Origin: Podospora bellae-mahoneyi
Taxonomy: Eukaryota > Ascomycota > Sordariomycetes > Sordariales > Podosporaceae
Direction: 5' to 3'
NCBI RefSeq assembly: GCF_035222275.1
Contig: NC_085882.1
Coordinates: 2,115,501 to 2,179,500, forward strand
DNA: 64,000 nt
The translations under genes and the position numbers were made by a program. A model generated the notes under the pieces. That model was not told the DNA's origin, ran no database searches, and saw only the letters and a program-made list of their open reading frames with translations. Within the stretch, counting starts at the first letter, position 1; each line of letters begins with the position of its first letter. This document shows positions 18,418-30,617 of the stretch, piece after piece.

Positions 18418-21400
18418 CTAGCCCAACTCCAACCTCCCCAACTTTCCCCTCAAAATCCCCTCCAACCCACCCCCATCCCTACAAAACCCCGCCAGCTTCA
18501 CCGCCCCCTCCCCCCACCCCCTCGCCCTCTCCCTCTCCCCAGCAGCGAAACAATCAATCCCGTGATTAAACGCCGTAGCAGCCATCCACTCCAGCTCTTC
18601 CTCCGGCCAGCCAGCCTCGCTCTCCCTTAACTCCCTCGCCTTTCCGCACGCCTCCTCCAGCAACCTCATCGCCAACCCGTCATCCACCGGCAACGTAGCC
18701 TGGAACAAACACCTCGTATACTTCGCCAATTTCACCGCGTCAAACGCCTCGAGCGCCCAAATCTCATTGACAAGTTTTCGCATGGTTGAGTACAGAACTG
18801 CTTGGGGTGTTAGTTAGCTTGTTTGGGTAGCAAAAGGGGGGCAGGGGGGTTACCTTGTCCTGGAGCTCTCGCTCGGAGCAAACTATCCGCCATAGCCTGA
18901 AAAGCCGTCACACTTTTGCAGCCGACTGCTCTTTGCACAATCCCACCCAAATCATCCCACGCTTCCAGCACTACCGCGGCTTCAAAGTCAAATGTCAGCA
19001 GCGTGGCGTGTTTCCTTAGCATGTCATCCCTCGAGTGTTCGTCTAGCTGTGGCAAAAGCTCTGGAAGGTCGGTATCGAATGCCAAAACATGTTCTCGCAT
19101 GGCGGTGTAATATTCTAGTTGCTTCGTGACATTGTCTTCCGCCCTTGCTTGGGAGACCAACGCCGAGGAAATGATGAACCGGGAAAAGAGCATCTTCAAA
19201 CCCATCTCAACAAGCTGAGACCCTCCCATGTCAGGCGGAAAGTGGCCGGTGATATGGACGCAAGAGGTGAGCATTCTGACTATGTACCGTAGGTCCCACG
19301 TGGTTGTGTTCTTCAGAGCGAGGTTATAAGAGTTGCGGCTGAACCACTCGAGTTCGTCAACCGTAAACAGCTTGCGTCTTGGATTCTCTTTCTTCTGCTT
19401 TTCGAGGGCGACAACGACTGTTTGATCGGTCAGGGGGCTGCCAGTATGGGCATTCAGGGGTAGCTCACCAGCATCAAACATATCGCAAAGGTCTTCAACA
19501 ACCCCGTTTTCACCAGCGTCTGCCCTATCAACGAGCATGTTCAATAGTCGAATGGTACACCTGAACAACGCCGGCAAATGTATCGGATTCGGCTCCTTGT
19601 ACTCATATCGATCCTGCAGCTTCTTGAGAGCGGCAATAGCACAGATGACGTCCCCAGCCTTCTGGGACTCTGCAATACAAGCCCCCAGAAAGTCGACATG
19701 TTCAGGTGTCTGACTGATAGTTTCGAGACATTTTCCAGCCAATACTCGGTCTTCAGTCCGTATGGCGACTTTGAAGGCAAGATATGCGGTCATGGGCTCC
19801 TTCCAGCTCGTAGCCGACATGTCGTTGATGACTCTTGTTGCCGTCTCCATGCTGTTACGGGCCAGAGCACAGAGGAGAAGCTTTCTTTCTTGACGTCAGT
19901 CCTTAAATTCAACATCGGGATGGCTTTGAATTACCTCTCCAGCTTTGCATTATTCCCAGGACCGCCCTTCTCAAAGATGGGCGCCAACGCCAACTGACAC
20001 CAAGCCTCGGCGAGCGCGTATTCCCCCTGACTATACGACAACTCCAACTTCTTCCACAACAGCTACACCATCATCATCAGCATTCTCTCTTCTGCCCTTC
20101 CACCCAAAGAAAACTCACCGCCTGCGCAGCAACCGCCGCCTCAGCGCTCACAGCCCTCGCAACATTCCCAAACAACTCGCCCAACCTCCTCACCGTCTCC
20201 ATCGAATCCCTCTGCTGCGTCATCATCCACATCCTCGTCACCAACGCCTTCTCCATAAACTCTTGCCCACCAGTTCCCCCCAATGTCCTCAACACCAAAA
20301 TAAAATCATCCATCACCGCACACCCCGCCCCAGGAGCCTTATCATGCAACCTCCTCACATGATGCACAACCAACTTGAACTCCGCCCCCGACCCCATCCC
20401 CTTCTTCCCATCAAAGTTCCTAATCAAATGCCTCAACACATCCGCATACCCCTCCTCATCAAACACCTCCGCATTAGGCGTCTTATACATGACCTCCAAC
20501 TTCAACAAACAAACCACCATCTTATTCCCCATCTCCACCTCCACAAAATCAACATAATTCTTCGCCTTCCCATAATTCTCCTCCGTTCCCGTCCCCAGCA
20601 ACGCAGTAATCAACGCCTGCAAAATCGCCAACCTCAGCTCCACCCCCTCCCTCGTAAGCTGCTCAACACCCACACTATTCACCACCTCATTAGCCCTCTC
20701 CAACCACTTGACCGCGATCTTATAGTCCTCCTTCCCGCTCAGACTCTTCCCAATCTCATACAGCACATCCGCCAGCCTCTCGGTATAATCCCTCGTGAGA
20801 AACCCCCTCAGGCGCTCAGCACTGCTGTACATATGCTCGGCAACATCCAACCTCCCCTCCACCCACGCCAGCGCCGTCCTCCAGATGAAGTACTCCACCT
20901 CCAAACAATTCGCCTCACTAACCTCTTCCTCCATCCAGCCTTCCCGTCCCAAATCTTGCAAATGAGTTTTGTGATCGGCCACAATCTGCAGCGCATTCCC
21001 CGACAGCTTCGTCTCCTTCGTCCCCACCAAGTCCCTTGTTATCTTCAAACCAAGTTTGATCACATCCACCAGATCACTCCTCCTCTTCCTCTTGTTCCTG
21101 GCCGAGCGGGCAAACACCACCAGCCAAAACCCCAGCGCCTTGCCATAGAGCGCAAGTTTCCTCAGCCGAGTATTGGGGGCCTCAGGCGGGTTGATCGGGT
21201 CGTTGCAGTCCCGCCATAATCTCGTGCATAAATTCCACAGCCTGACACCAACACCATCAATGTCAGTTTCTTCGGGCGAGTGCTGCTGCTGATGATGCTG
21301 CGCAGAGGAGGAGGGCTGAGGCCGTTGGCAAAGCAAATGAAGCTTGTCAATATGTCCAGTAATCTCCTCAGTAAGCCCTTCCGCGGCAGGTATATCATTC

Positions 21401-21693
21401 GGCACAGACAGCAGGTTCAACAGTCTGTTGGCAAACTCGACACAGGGGGTAATCCGCCTCTCGGTCTTGGACTGGGTAGGAGCGGGTGCTTCTGTCGTTA
21501 GCATGTGCGTTTGTCCTGTCGGCCGTCGAGAAGGTACAAGCGATCGAGGAGGAGGTGACGAGAAGGGCGGAGGTGACAGCCTCGGGCGGACACCGGTCCC
21601 TGCTCCTGTCGCTGAGACCCCCCTGGTCGGCGGGAGTGGTTTAGAAGGGAGCCTCCTATCGTGGCTGGAGATGGTCGATCGAAGGGGCGGCAT
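18418..21693 (-). CDS. SPO22: meiosis protein SPO22/ZIP4
   Basis: Four exons are inferred: 21693-20119, 20062-19935, 19884-18854 and 18797-18418, with introns of 56, 50 and 56 bp, all in phase, giving about 1037 residues. The start is the ATG opening MPPLRSTISS. After a disordered Pro/Ser-rich N-terminus the protein consists of TPR-like helices: RLWNLCTRLWRDCNDP, RLADVLYEIGKSLSGKEDYK, AVKWLERANEVVNSVG, YSQGEYALAEAWCQLAL, and MRKLVNEIWALEAFDAVKLA near the C-terminus. These are typical of the SPO22/ZIP4/TEX11 family, which acts on chromosome axes in crossover formation and synapsis during meiosis. The length agrees with filamentous-fungal orthologues. Confidence 0.88.
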
Positions 21694-22143
21694 CGTGTAT
21701 AGATACCAGAGGCATCGCAATTAAGTCGGCACAGCGACAGAAGGAGAGGCAGAAAACGCTGAATTTGACTCTGCCTGATAGGCACGTGGACTAGCTTATG
21801 ACAAATGGCCGCCCTCACCTAACCATCCAGTGGAAGGCGCGATCAAGCAGAACGGAAGGTGCTACCTATCCACCAGCACCTTCCTGATGTCAACCATCAA
21901 CCCTATCCCTTTCCAAACCATCAACTCCAGCCATCAATCATTGTCGTCTTCCAATCCAACTCTTGTTGTTTTCCTGATTACTTCTCCTTTTTACAAGCTG
22001 ACTCTAAACATCCACGTGTGTGGATAGTCTTTGTTTTGTCGATGCTCCCACCGCATCTTATTATGCTCCCTGTTCTACGAAACGTCCTGATGCTTGCCCT
22101 GTCGGGCGGGTATGTTATAATAAACGACGACTTGATCCCACAT
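21694..22143. other. intergenic region, ZIP4 promoter and ERT1 3' region
   Basis: 450 bp between the ZIP4 start (-) and the ERT1 stop (-). No supported coding frame or repeat. Confidence 0.6.
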
Positions 22144-24397
22144 TTAAGGATCGTGGGGGATGAAGTTTCCAATGATCAAGCCCGGCCTGGGGAGTGTCAG
22201 CAAGACTGAAACGACAAAAGAGAAAAGAGAATGTCCACCACATACACTTGGGCGTTGTCCTTTTTTATCCTGAAAGAAAAGCAGCAGTTCACCACCTTTT
22301 TCGACGATTTATTGGGGCTCTTGAGTGTGCAGGCTGTCAAAAGGGTGTCGTGGAGCGGATCGAAGGCAATGGTTCCAAACTCTTCCCAATACCGCACGAC
22401 CGACTCCTCGGTCAGGATCTCGTGCAGTTTAGTCTTGCCCTGTGACGGGATCAGCAACCCAGCCATGCATGCCCCCTTTTGGTCGACCCAACACCTACAT
22501 TTCTGAGATCCTCCACTGGCACGTCGATGAGCTCGGCCATCTCCTTGTTACCCCTGAAAATCTCCCCTGTTCGACGCCAGCAGCATGCCGGGACCGCCAT
22601 GCTGGCGAAGACGCGGTCGTACTCCATCAGGGAACTCTCTATCTGCATCTCGTTGATGGTCAGAAACATGTGGTCCCGCCCCTGCATCTTTTCGCGAAAC
22701 TTTGGCCGGAAACGATCGAGTTGTCGGAGGATCTTTTGTCTCGACCCCGGGCTGACGTGCTCGTTGAGATACGTTTGAAGACTCTGGTAGCCTTTGATAT
22801 AGTTAAACGGTTGGAGGAGTCCAGCCTCGACTTTGGCCGTGAGAACCTGGAGCATGCGGTCATCCGCGTCGGCATTACCGCTGGGATCGGCTGCCTGGAG
22901 ATAATATTCTCGGGTCTTGTCCTTGGAAACCGCAGCTGATTGTTCCGAATTGGCCGTGGGCAGAGAGGCCCCCGGAGCCGTGGCCGGGGGCGGCATGGAG
23001 TTGCTACTGGGAAACCCCGGGATTGGGCGGCCTTGGTTTGGACCATCGGGCGCAGCCACGGGGTCCTCGAATATGTTGGCTCGCAGGTAGTTGTTCAGGA
23101 CGTCGAACTCACTCGACACCTCATGGGGAACTACGAAGCTGGGGTGATAGTTGTGCATGTCGTGATAATGGCTTTGGGAGGCTAACCAGGAGTCAGGGAA
23201 ACCGCCGACTGGGAGGGAAGGTTTTCAGCTCCTGGCGTAAGGAACGGACTGGGGGGGGGGATTTTCAGGCACCTACATTGGTTCATACTGCTACCCAGCG
23301 TGCTGCCTTGGAGGCCGGACACCGCCGTGGGTTGCACGAGCTGTAGCTGATTACTCTGGCCTAGCGCAGCAGCAGCATCGAAGGCGGCACTGGCGGCTGA
23401 TCCTGTCCCGGAGCTCAAGCTCCCATCGAACGAGGCCAGTCTCAAGGCATCTGCCGCTGTCTGGTTCATGTTGCCGCGGCCCAGGTCTGACTGAGACGCA
23501 GACCCGTGCGTAGTAGACGGGGCGACGACGCTCTTGGACTTGTTGGACCCCTGATCACGGGGCTCATCATGGCACAGGTGCCCGATATTCCGCTTAACAC
23601 ATCTCGTACATGGTCTCGCCTATTCACAGCACGGCCTGGGGTCAATAACTGCTCAAGCGCTGGGGCCAATGGTTCGCCGCCCCTGTCCTGTCTCATCCCG
23701 GCCGCCAGCAAGCAGCAGACGGGAAGACTGGGGACGGGACGTCGACCAGGCGGAAGGGGGATAAGTGTACGTACAAGATCACACGTCATGTGCTGTATGT
23801 AGACGAGGGTGGAATCATCCCTGGTTAGCCACTGTAACAACTCGATACATGCATGATGTATGCGTATACAGTATATGGTGTGTAGTGCTCATTGTGAATA
23901 GTGGGTATGAGAGGTGAGGTCGTGTATGCGAGCACGCTGCTGCAGGGGCGCTTCTCCTCCACGGAAGCTCTCCGTGGGGGGCAGCTGCCCAGCCAGCAGC
24001 CAGCTTCACTTAGATCAAGAAACAAAGGAAAAAAAAAAAAAAAAGACCAGAGGTGGCTGGAGACAGGGGTGTGGTGTCCGGCGCACTGGGATAAATGACT
24101 TACAGATCGACGGCAGTAGAGGCAGGCTGTAACAAATGGTGTCAGCATACAAACGCCATTCCCGGGGGACCGAAGCCATCGTGGAGCCGGAGGGGTGGTT
24201 CGACAAGACTTACCATGACTGACCTTGCGGCGCTTCTTGGGGGTCTGGTGGTGGGTGGTGTGGTGGTTGTGTTGGTTGTGTTGCTGTTGGTCGTCGGTAG
24301 AAGGCGCATGGTGATCCTTGGGCTTGGTGTTGCTCTCGGACTTGATGTCCTTGGTCTCATTCCCGGCGGTCCTCTCCATGGCTTCGGTTGCCGTCAT
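22144..24397 (-). CDS. ERT1: ERT1/AcuK-type zinc-cluster regulator of gluconeogenesis
   Basis: Seven exons are inferred: 24397-24214, 24126-24104, 23792-23775, 23619-23277, 23208-22499, 22439-22246 and 22186-22144, giving 504 residues. The Zn2Cys6 domain is split over tiny exons: ACLYCRRS (23 nt), HMTCDL (18 nt), then ARPCTRCVKRNIGHLC. All six cysteines are present (CxxC, C, CxxC, C), preceded by the basic KKRRKVSH. Downstream are HNYHPSFVVP, a long helical segment, the PAS-like EIFRGNKEMAELIDVPVEDL, and the family C-terminus CCFSFRIKKD...IIGNFIPHDP. ERT1/AcuK proteins activate PCK1/FBP1-type gluconeogenic genes, and relatives also control alternative oxidase in Neurospora and Podospora. The last exon is short and easily missed. 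The 311-bp second intron is the longest in this gene. Confidence 0.88.
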
Positions 24398-26052
24398 TGT
24401 CTAGTGGACTCTTCTCCCATTGGGTCTCGTGGTTACGCAACGGGCTTCGAGTTCGTTGCTCATTTAAGCAGGGCCGGCGGCTTCTCGCAGCAAGTCGCGA
24501 CCATTCAATGCCAGTTCCGACGCTGTTCTGCTGCTACTGGCGGTGTCCTGGCGGTCGTCGTGCTTCTCTCTCGGTCTGGGTTCCCCTGTTTTTTTTTTTT
24601 GCGCTCTCTGCGTCGGCCGCGGCTCGTGTGTCGTTCGGTTCGCGAAGCAGTCGTTCGGCTTTGTTGACTCGACACCTCGGCCAGAAGGGGTGCGCGCGTT
24701 GGCGGGGCAGTATCCGTGATTTGGTGTTATTGAAGCTGGTGGCCACGGGGTCGTCTCTCCGGGCGGCTTGAGGTTGGAAGCATTGCCGGGAGGTGTACGG
24801 AGCAAAAGTTGTATGTATGGGAAGGTAGTCGCCGTCGTTCCTAAAAGAAATCCTCTCCACCCGCGGCACCAGCCAGCAGCAGCGTGCTCAATGGGCCCTC
24901 TCTGCCGCCCAGAGCGGGACCCAGGCGCGGCGACCGGGGCTCAAGAGGGGCTGAAGTGTGAGCCGAGGGGTAAAGTTTACAGGGGATTCCAGGTGGGTTT
25001 AGCGCCAGTCATGGATCACTTACAGCATGAACCCACTGACGGCATGTCGCACGGGCTGCTAACTGGATCCAGTTCATCCTTTGTCGCATTTTGACAATCA
25101 TCTCGATTCTGTGTTCAACAATTGGATGGAGATTCGAGATGGTTTTTCATGTCTATAATTCCACCATTATAGTTATTACTACCATCGTAGCCCGTACCTT
25201 CCCGGTTCCCGTCCTTTTGCCGGTTCCTGGCCGTACCTTCCTTCCCCTTTCCCACCGGGTACCTACCCCAACTCTCACCGAGTCGTGTGTGTTCTTTCCC
25301 TATCCGGCTCTACCAAAGGGCGGAAAGAGTGTCTCAAACTTTCACATGACGAAACCTTCTTCTCGGGTTTCCCCTCCCTTTGAATGAATCAGCATCTGAC
25401 ATTGCGGGGATCGGAATGTTTTTCTTGCTGCTTGTTTACCTAATGGCCTACCTAATCATACACTGGCAGGAACTCGGATCATTGTTTTACTCACTGATGT
25501 CCGCCTTCCGACACTTTATACTTGGCATTCTGCATGCCCACAGGAAGGGCATCGCTCAAGTCCAATGAAAACCTGTTATGTGAGTAGCCTCGACAGCTGC
25601 TCTTGTCACGGGATGCTTGGCCCCTTTGGCCGACATAGGCAGTCCGTATGCTGGAATCGAGATGCATCAAGGGATCGCGATGGGTGTGCAACAGATACGC
25701 CACTCGGTGCCTGCGTTGCACGACAGCCATCCAGACGGGACTGTTCTGGCGGTCAGGACCTAGATTCATATTCTGTGCTTCCCATCTTGAGGTGAGGACC
25801 AAAGGTGAGTTGATCGATCCTTCGACATGCGGGGCACACGTTGGAGGCGATGGCTGTGATTTGCTCACCAACCAGCTGTTGTTGGACCAGCCAGTCAAGG
25901 CAGGCATCGCTGACATTCAACCGTCTGCCTGTCCTCAAACCCACCAAGACAAAACTCAAACATGCGCATGAGCCTCAGACAGAGGTCTCGAGTTTGACTC
26001 AGCTCAGTTTCGGGACGTCGACTACACCTTCCAATGAAGGTTTGCAGCCGCG
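24398..26052. other. long intergenic region between divergent genes
   Basis: 1.65 kb between the ERT1 start (-) and the HET-domain gene (+). Contains a poly-T run near 24591-24600. No frame with an ATG and family-like content was found. Long upstream regions are common for fungal regulator genes. Confidence 0.6.
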
Positions 26053-29000
26053 ATGGCTTCCTCGTCATGGCACGAAGCATCATGCAGCAGACCCGATGTG
26101 AGCTTGGCTGAAGGCATTCCGTTCTGTATGAGTTGCGGCTCAATGGGCCCCCTCGACGACCTTGAACCAAGTGAAACACCACCAGCCATTCCGATTCTCT
26201 CCGGGAAGCGATCTGGCCTGTCGCTCTCGTGGCCCCATTCAGTGAAATATGTTACGCAACTTACCGACGGCGACGGAAACGATCTTGGAGATGTGCTTCA
26301 GTCCGTGCTATTAACCGAGAAACCTGATGACTTGCAACTGGATGTCCAACAGGAAAAAATAGGGTCGGATCTGGAATCCAATTCTTCGTCGTCCACCATA
26401 GCCCAACAGTGTCGCACCTATCACCAAAGCCTGGTTCCCTCGGACGAAGTGACGGGCAATGACAGCATTCGTCTGCTTCGCCTCGGTAAGGGAAAAGGCT
26501 CGGAACCTTTGCACGGTACGCTGGAAACCCGAGAGCTCAAATACTTTCCCGAGTATGAAGCTCTGTCCTACACATGGGCCGATGCCAACGGCCAGGCTAG
26601 CCGGACCAAGAAGTTGTATCTGGGGAGGGAATGGGTTGTGTTCCCAATCACCACAAACTGCGACGCTGCTCTTCGTCATGTCCGCCTTCCCCACACTGAA
26701 CGCTACATCTGGGTCGATACCGTTTGCATCAACCAGTTTGACAACCTTGAACGCTCGCATCAAGTTCAACTCATGCCTATGATCTATGCCACTGCTCAAC
26801 GTGTGCTTGTTTACCTCGGTGAAGATAAACCGGAACGAAGCATGATCTCGAGACACCTCCCAGTTTTTTCCAAAGTGATGGACTGGAGCCAAAAGTGGGA
26901 TGACCTGGGACCTATTCTGCAACGTCCCTACTTCTTTCGAAGTTGGATTATACAGGAAATCGCCTCTGCAAAAACAGCCTTGGTGGCCAATGGCAGATCA
27001 TGGCGGGTATGGCCCGTCTATGACGAGAAAAGCGATGTGAGCCTGTTTCTCCCCTGGATTAAGGAATTCGAAACCCGAAAATACAAGACCTCCAAGCACC
27101 TTTTTCAGCTGATTACCGACTGCTGGACCTCACAGGCCTACGACCCACGGGATAAGGTGTTTTCTCTTCTTGGGGTTATCACTGGCGCAGCGGCCGACGG
27201 TCTGGTGGCCGATTATACGCTCACCGTTGAGCAAGTGTATGTGCATGCATCCAGTTGAGCACATTTGTTGCTGTTGCTGATATTGATCACACAATAGATA
27301 CACAGGCCTCGCTTCGTTTGTACTGAAAAATCATAAGCAGGCCGATCTTCTCAAGTACGCTGCTGGTTATGCCAAATGCCCAGGGCTGCCCTCATGGGTG
27401 CCGGACTGGGCTATCCTCTCCCGAAACTGGGACGTCATGGCTCAAATACGCGCCTTTCACTCTTTTGACACTCGAGCCAGTCTGATGAGCGCCCACAAGA
27501 TCTCTTCTTACAGGACCGAGCACATCCGTGAGCCTTGGTTTATGGACGACGTCAGCAAAGTCATGTTTGCTGGCATCGATATCCACGGTCCTACTGGCTC
27601 TCTGTTTCTGCCTGGGATGAAAATCACAGATCTCCCCTCTGACCAGTACTCACGCGTTCCGGCTCATCCTACCCTCCAAGTTTTACCCGATCAACCATCA
27701 TTGCCACCTCCTCACGGCGGCATGACTTGCTTCCGCGGACCTCTCTTCGTGATGGCCATGATGGGACCATCAGATGACACGTCTTGCTTGTCTGTCTGGT
27801 TCCTGCATGGCATCAATGCACCCGTCATCCTTCGACAGTCACAATCCGGCAACAGCAGCATCTTTTCCTTCGTCAGCACCTGTCATGTCAGAGTGCAGAC
27901 GGGCGTGTGCATGTTTCAGGGAACTGCTGAGGAAGAAATGTACAACCCCGACAGCTACAAGATCAGTGAGAAGGGCTATACCATCGGATCAAATGCCAAA
28001 CGCAAGGACAAACAACGCCAATTTCCACCACCCAAGTTTGAGCCCTGGAATAGATCGGTTTTGACCCAACCACAATTCTTGGAACAGTTTGGCACGGATC
28101 AAATGGTGTACAATCGGTGGGGTGACCTTTACTCGACAGCACTCCAAGATGCCACATTGAGAACCTGGCCCGAGTCGCAGATTGCAAGGTTGCAAGCTCT
28201 GGGGGCGCACGCGGAGACGACCTGGACCGAATTCATCCAACGCGAAGTGCCGATCGTCAGCCTGTTGCCATCGTTGAGGGGGGTTGATCTGATGGCACCA
28301 GTTGTGTTGTTTTTGGAAGACTTGGCAGAGTCACTCAAGCGGATGAAATTATTCTGGGAATCGATCGAGTCCCTTTTGGAAGCAGCCAAGATGCTGGGGA
28401 ATACGGTTGAGGGCGCCATACGTGATGATTACGGGCGGAGGGCAGCAGAGCTGAAAATAATGAGGGTCAAGATGTTTGAAAAGGAGAAAGGTCGAAAAGC
28501 ATACGTTGAGGATGGAGAACCTGGACAAGGTTGGTTGAGCCGGAGTGTCAGACAGCTGTATACCTGTTCGGCGGAGAAGAATATGAAGGAGATGGTGTTT
28601 AGAATGACGGCAAACTTGGATGAGCGCGGGGGTTTTGCCGTTGACGGTGATGGTGGGAGGGAGCAGGAGCAGTCTGAATGGGCAAAGGATGGGATACCGT
28701 GTCCGGTGTGGTATATGACCAGGCTAGGGCACCGCAGTTGGTGGCTGAATATGAGAAAATACCAGCTGGAGCGTGGTAGGGGCTTTTTGAACGATTTGAT
28801 AAATGGGCGCGGGGATTGGAAGATGACGGACCTGATGATGATGTTGGCTGAGGGGGAGGAGGTGCCTGCTAAGACGCCGAGGGAGCCTGGGGATGAGGAA
28901 GGGATGAGTGTGAATGAGGCTAATCTTGCGGAGACGAGGGCGATGAGGGATATGTTTGGGGAGGCGGAGATGGAGGTGAAGTTGACGATTATGGCGATGA

Positions 29001-29074
29001 AGATTTTGATGGAGAAGAGGAAGGAGTATGCGAGGTTGATGAAGGGGGAGTGGAAGAAGATTGTGATTGTTTAA
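26053..29074 (+). CDS. HET-domain (heterokaryon incompatibility) protein
   Basis: Two exons, 26053-27236 and 27298-29074, with a 61-bp intron (GTATGT...ACAATAG), give about 986 residues. The HET domain starts at about residue 168 with YEALSYTWADA, followed by IWVDTVCINQFDNLERSHQV, MPMIYATAQRVLVYLGE, and ILQRPYFFRSWIIQEIASA. The closing DPRDKVFSLLGV block is also present. Around 600 residues follow with no repeat or NLR-like domain I can name; a helical segment with many Met/Glu lies near the end. HET proteins trigger cell death on fusion of genetically different hyphae, and only some members are tested for this. The first 150 residues are unlike known domains. The ATG at 26053 is the first in frame; an upstream exon cannot be excluded. 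Confidence 0.88.
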
Positions 29075-29531
29075 GCTATGGAATAGCTAAGGCAAAAGGC
29101 TCACCGGCCAACCCTCTCGTTTCTTATGTTGGGGAGGGGTGACTCGGTTACAAAAACCTTGACGTGCAAGATCTTACTCCGGATATGGATCGAATCGAGA
29201 AGGCTGTTGGCCCAATCCTTCAGTTGGGAGCAGCTCAAATACTCGTCCCACTGAGGACCGGAGGGCCAATATGGCGAGAGTGAGTATTCGGAGCTGTTAA
29301 AAGGTGGGTGCGGAAGGTGATGTATATACTGTAGTTGCTCCCCCTTTCTCTGACGAAACATCGGTTTCTGGGCATGATGCCTGACTGGTAATAGATACGA
29401 TAACTAACTATCATCAAGTCGCAAATTTGAGCAGTCACCCTCCATCAGGTGTGTATTCAAAGATGAACACAGTTCTGGGACCCCCCTTTTCGATGTTGAC
29501 ACAGCCCTGACCCTCACCACTTTCTACCCGT
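29075..29531. other. intergenic region between convergent genes
   Basis: 457 bp between the HET gene stop and the stop of the unknown membrane protein. Nothing recognisable. Confidence 0.6.
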
Positions 29532-30617
29532 CTACATTCCCTTCTGCTCTCCCCCAGCAAGCCTCCCCAACCTCTTCTCCCTCCACCACCACGCATCCAG
29601 CATCGCAACTCCCGGGCCCCCCATCACACCAGCCAAAGCAACAACCACCAAACCTCCAATCAACTCCCCCAACCCAACCGCCCCCGCAGCCCACACATCA
29701 ACCATCAACCCCAAACTCCAAACCAACAAGCCCCCAAACGAACAGAGCAAATCATACTGCAAAAGCCCCCTCATGCTTATCACAAACTCCCTCTTCGCCA
29801 TGGTCACCGGCACAAAAACCTCCCAGAGGGAGAATCCGCTGTGGAGTATCACGTACCACCAAACCACCATGCTGATCCCCGCAACAACCAAACTCAACGC
29901 CCCCTTCCCAACCAACTTACTCCCTTTTGCCCATCCTGTTGGGATGGTTTTGGCAAGAATGGTATTTGCGAGACCGATCCAAAGAGGGGCGGGCTGCCAT
30001 AGCCAGGTGTAGTAGTGTCTTTGGTCGAGATTGTGGGGGAAGAACATGTGGTATACCCAGGCGTAATGCAGCGCCACCAGAAGGGGTAGCAGAAAGGGGA
30101 TGTATTCCTCTTTTAGGAGCCTTTTTCGGGGGTCGAGGGCGAGGATGCTGGTGCTGGGGGAGAATGTGAAGTGTAGCCAGCAGTACAGCGGGGCAAGGAC
30201 ACCGAGGCCGAGGATCTGGGCGGCGAAGTTCCATGCTGTGGCTAGGTAGGCTGCTGTGTAGGCGTTGCCGTCGCGGAACGACTCTAGCAGTAAAACGAGG
30301 TAAACTGGTCCCAGGTCGACGAGGAAGAAGAGCATTTGGTGCCAGGCTAGGGGGTCTATGGATAGGGTGCTGGGCGCGAAGATTACGCTTATGGGGCGGA
30401 AGAGGTCGTTGGCGGGTTTCCAGGGGAAGATACCCTCCAGAACTGGGACTGGGCCGGAGGGGTGGGGGATGAACCCCTTTTCCAAAATGGGCGGCACGAG
30501 CTCGACGAGGGTGTCGCGGTCGAATCTCTTGTTGCAAAAGTAGGATAGGTAGAGGAGGGGCAGGGCGAGGACGCCGCGGCCTAGGTGGGAGGAGAGGAGG
30601 AGGGTGAGGGTGCCCAT
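29532..30617 (-). CDS. unrecognised polytopic membrane protein
   Basis: A single uninterrupted frame of 361 residues from the ATG at 30617. About eight hydrophobic segments are readable, among them GRGVLALPLLYLSYF, MLFFLVDLGPVYLVLLL, AAQILGLGVLAPLYCWLHF, FLLPLLVALHYAWVYHMFF, GALSLVVAGISMVVWWYVIL, CSFGGLLVWSLGLMVDVW and IGGLVVVALAGVMG. Between TM1 and TM2 lies an extramembrane loop with LEGIFPWKPANDLFRPIS and a second loop carries HNLDQRHYYTWLWQPAP. The architecture recalls small fungal membrane enzymes or transporters of secondary metabolism, but I cannot place it in a family and no biosynthetic genes flank it. Its neighbours are a HET gene (convergent) and an OPT transporter (same strand). 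Confidence 0.75.
   Translation of the reverse strand: MGTLTLLLSSHLGRGVLALPLLYLSYFCNKRFDRDTLVELVPPILEKGFIPHPSGPVPVLEGIFPWKPANDLFRPISVIFAPSTLSIDPLAWHQMLFFLVDLGPVYLVLLLESFRDGNAYTAAYLATAWNFAAQILGLGVLAPLYCWLHFTFSPSTSILALDPRKRLLKEEYIPFLLPLLVALHYAWVYHMFFPHNLDQRHYYTWLWQPAPLWIGLANTILAKTIPTGWAKGSKLVGKGALSLVVAGISMVVWWYVILHSGFSLWEVFVPVTMAKREFVISMRGLLQYDLLCSFGGLLVWSLGLMVDVWAAGAVGLGELIGGLVVVALAGVMGGPGVAMLDAWWWREKRLGRLAGGEQKGM

Noticed and set aside
19945-21219. Plus-strand open frame of 424 codons over ZIP4
   Set aside because: Composition is almost only His, Pro, Arg, Gln and Leu; it mirrors the ZIP4 exon and has no domain features.
25380-25568. Short hydrophobic frame resembling a small membrane peptide
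   Set aside because: No ATG start in the relevant position, no splice context, and hydrophobicity arises from T-rich sequence.
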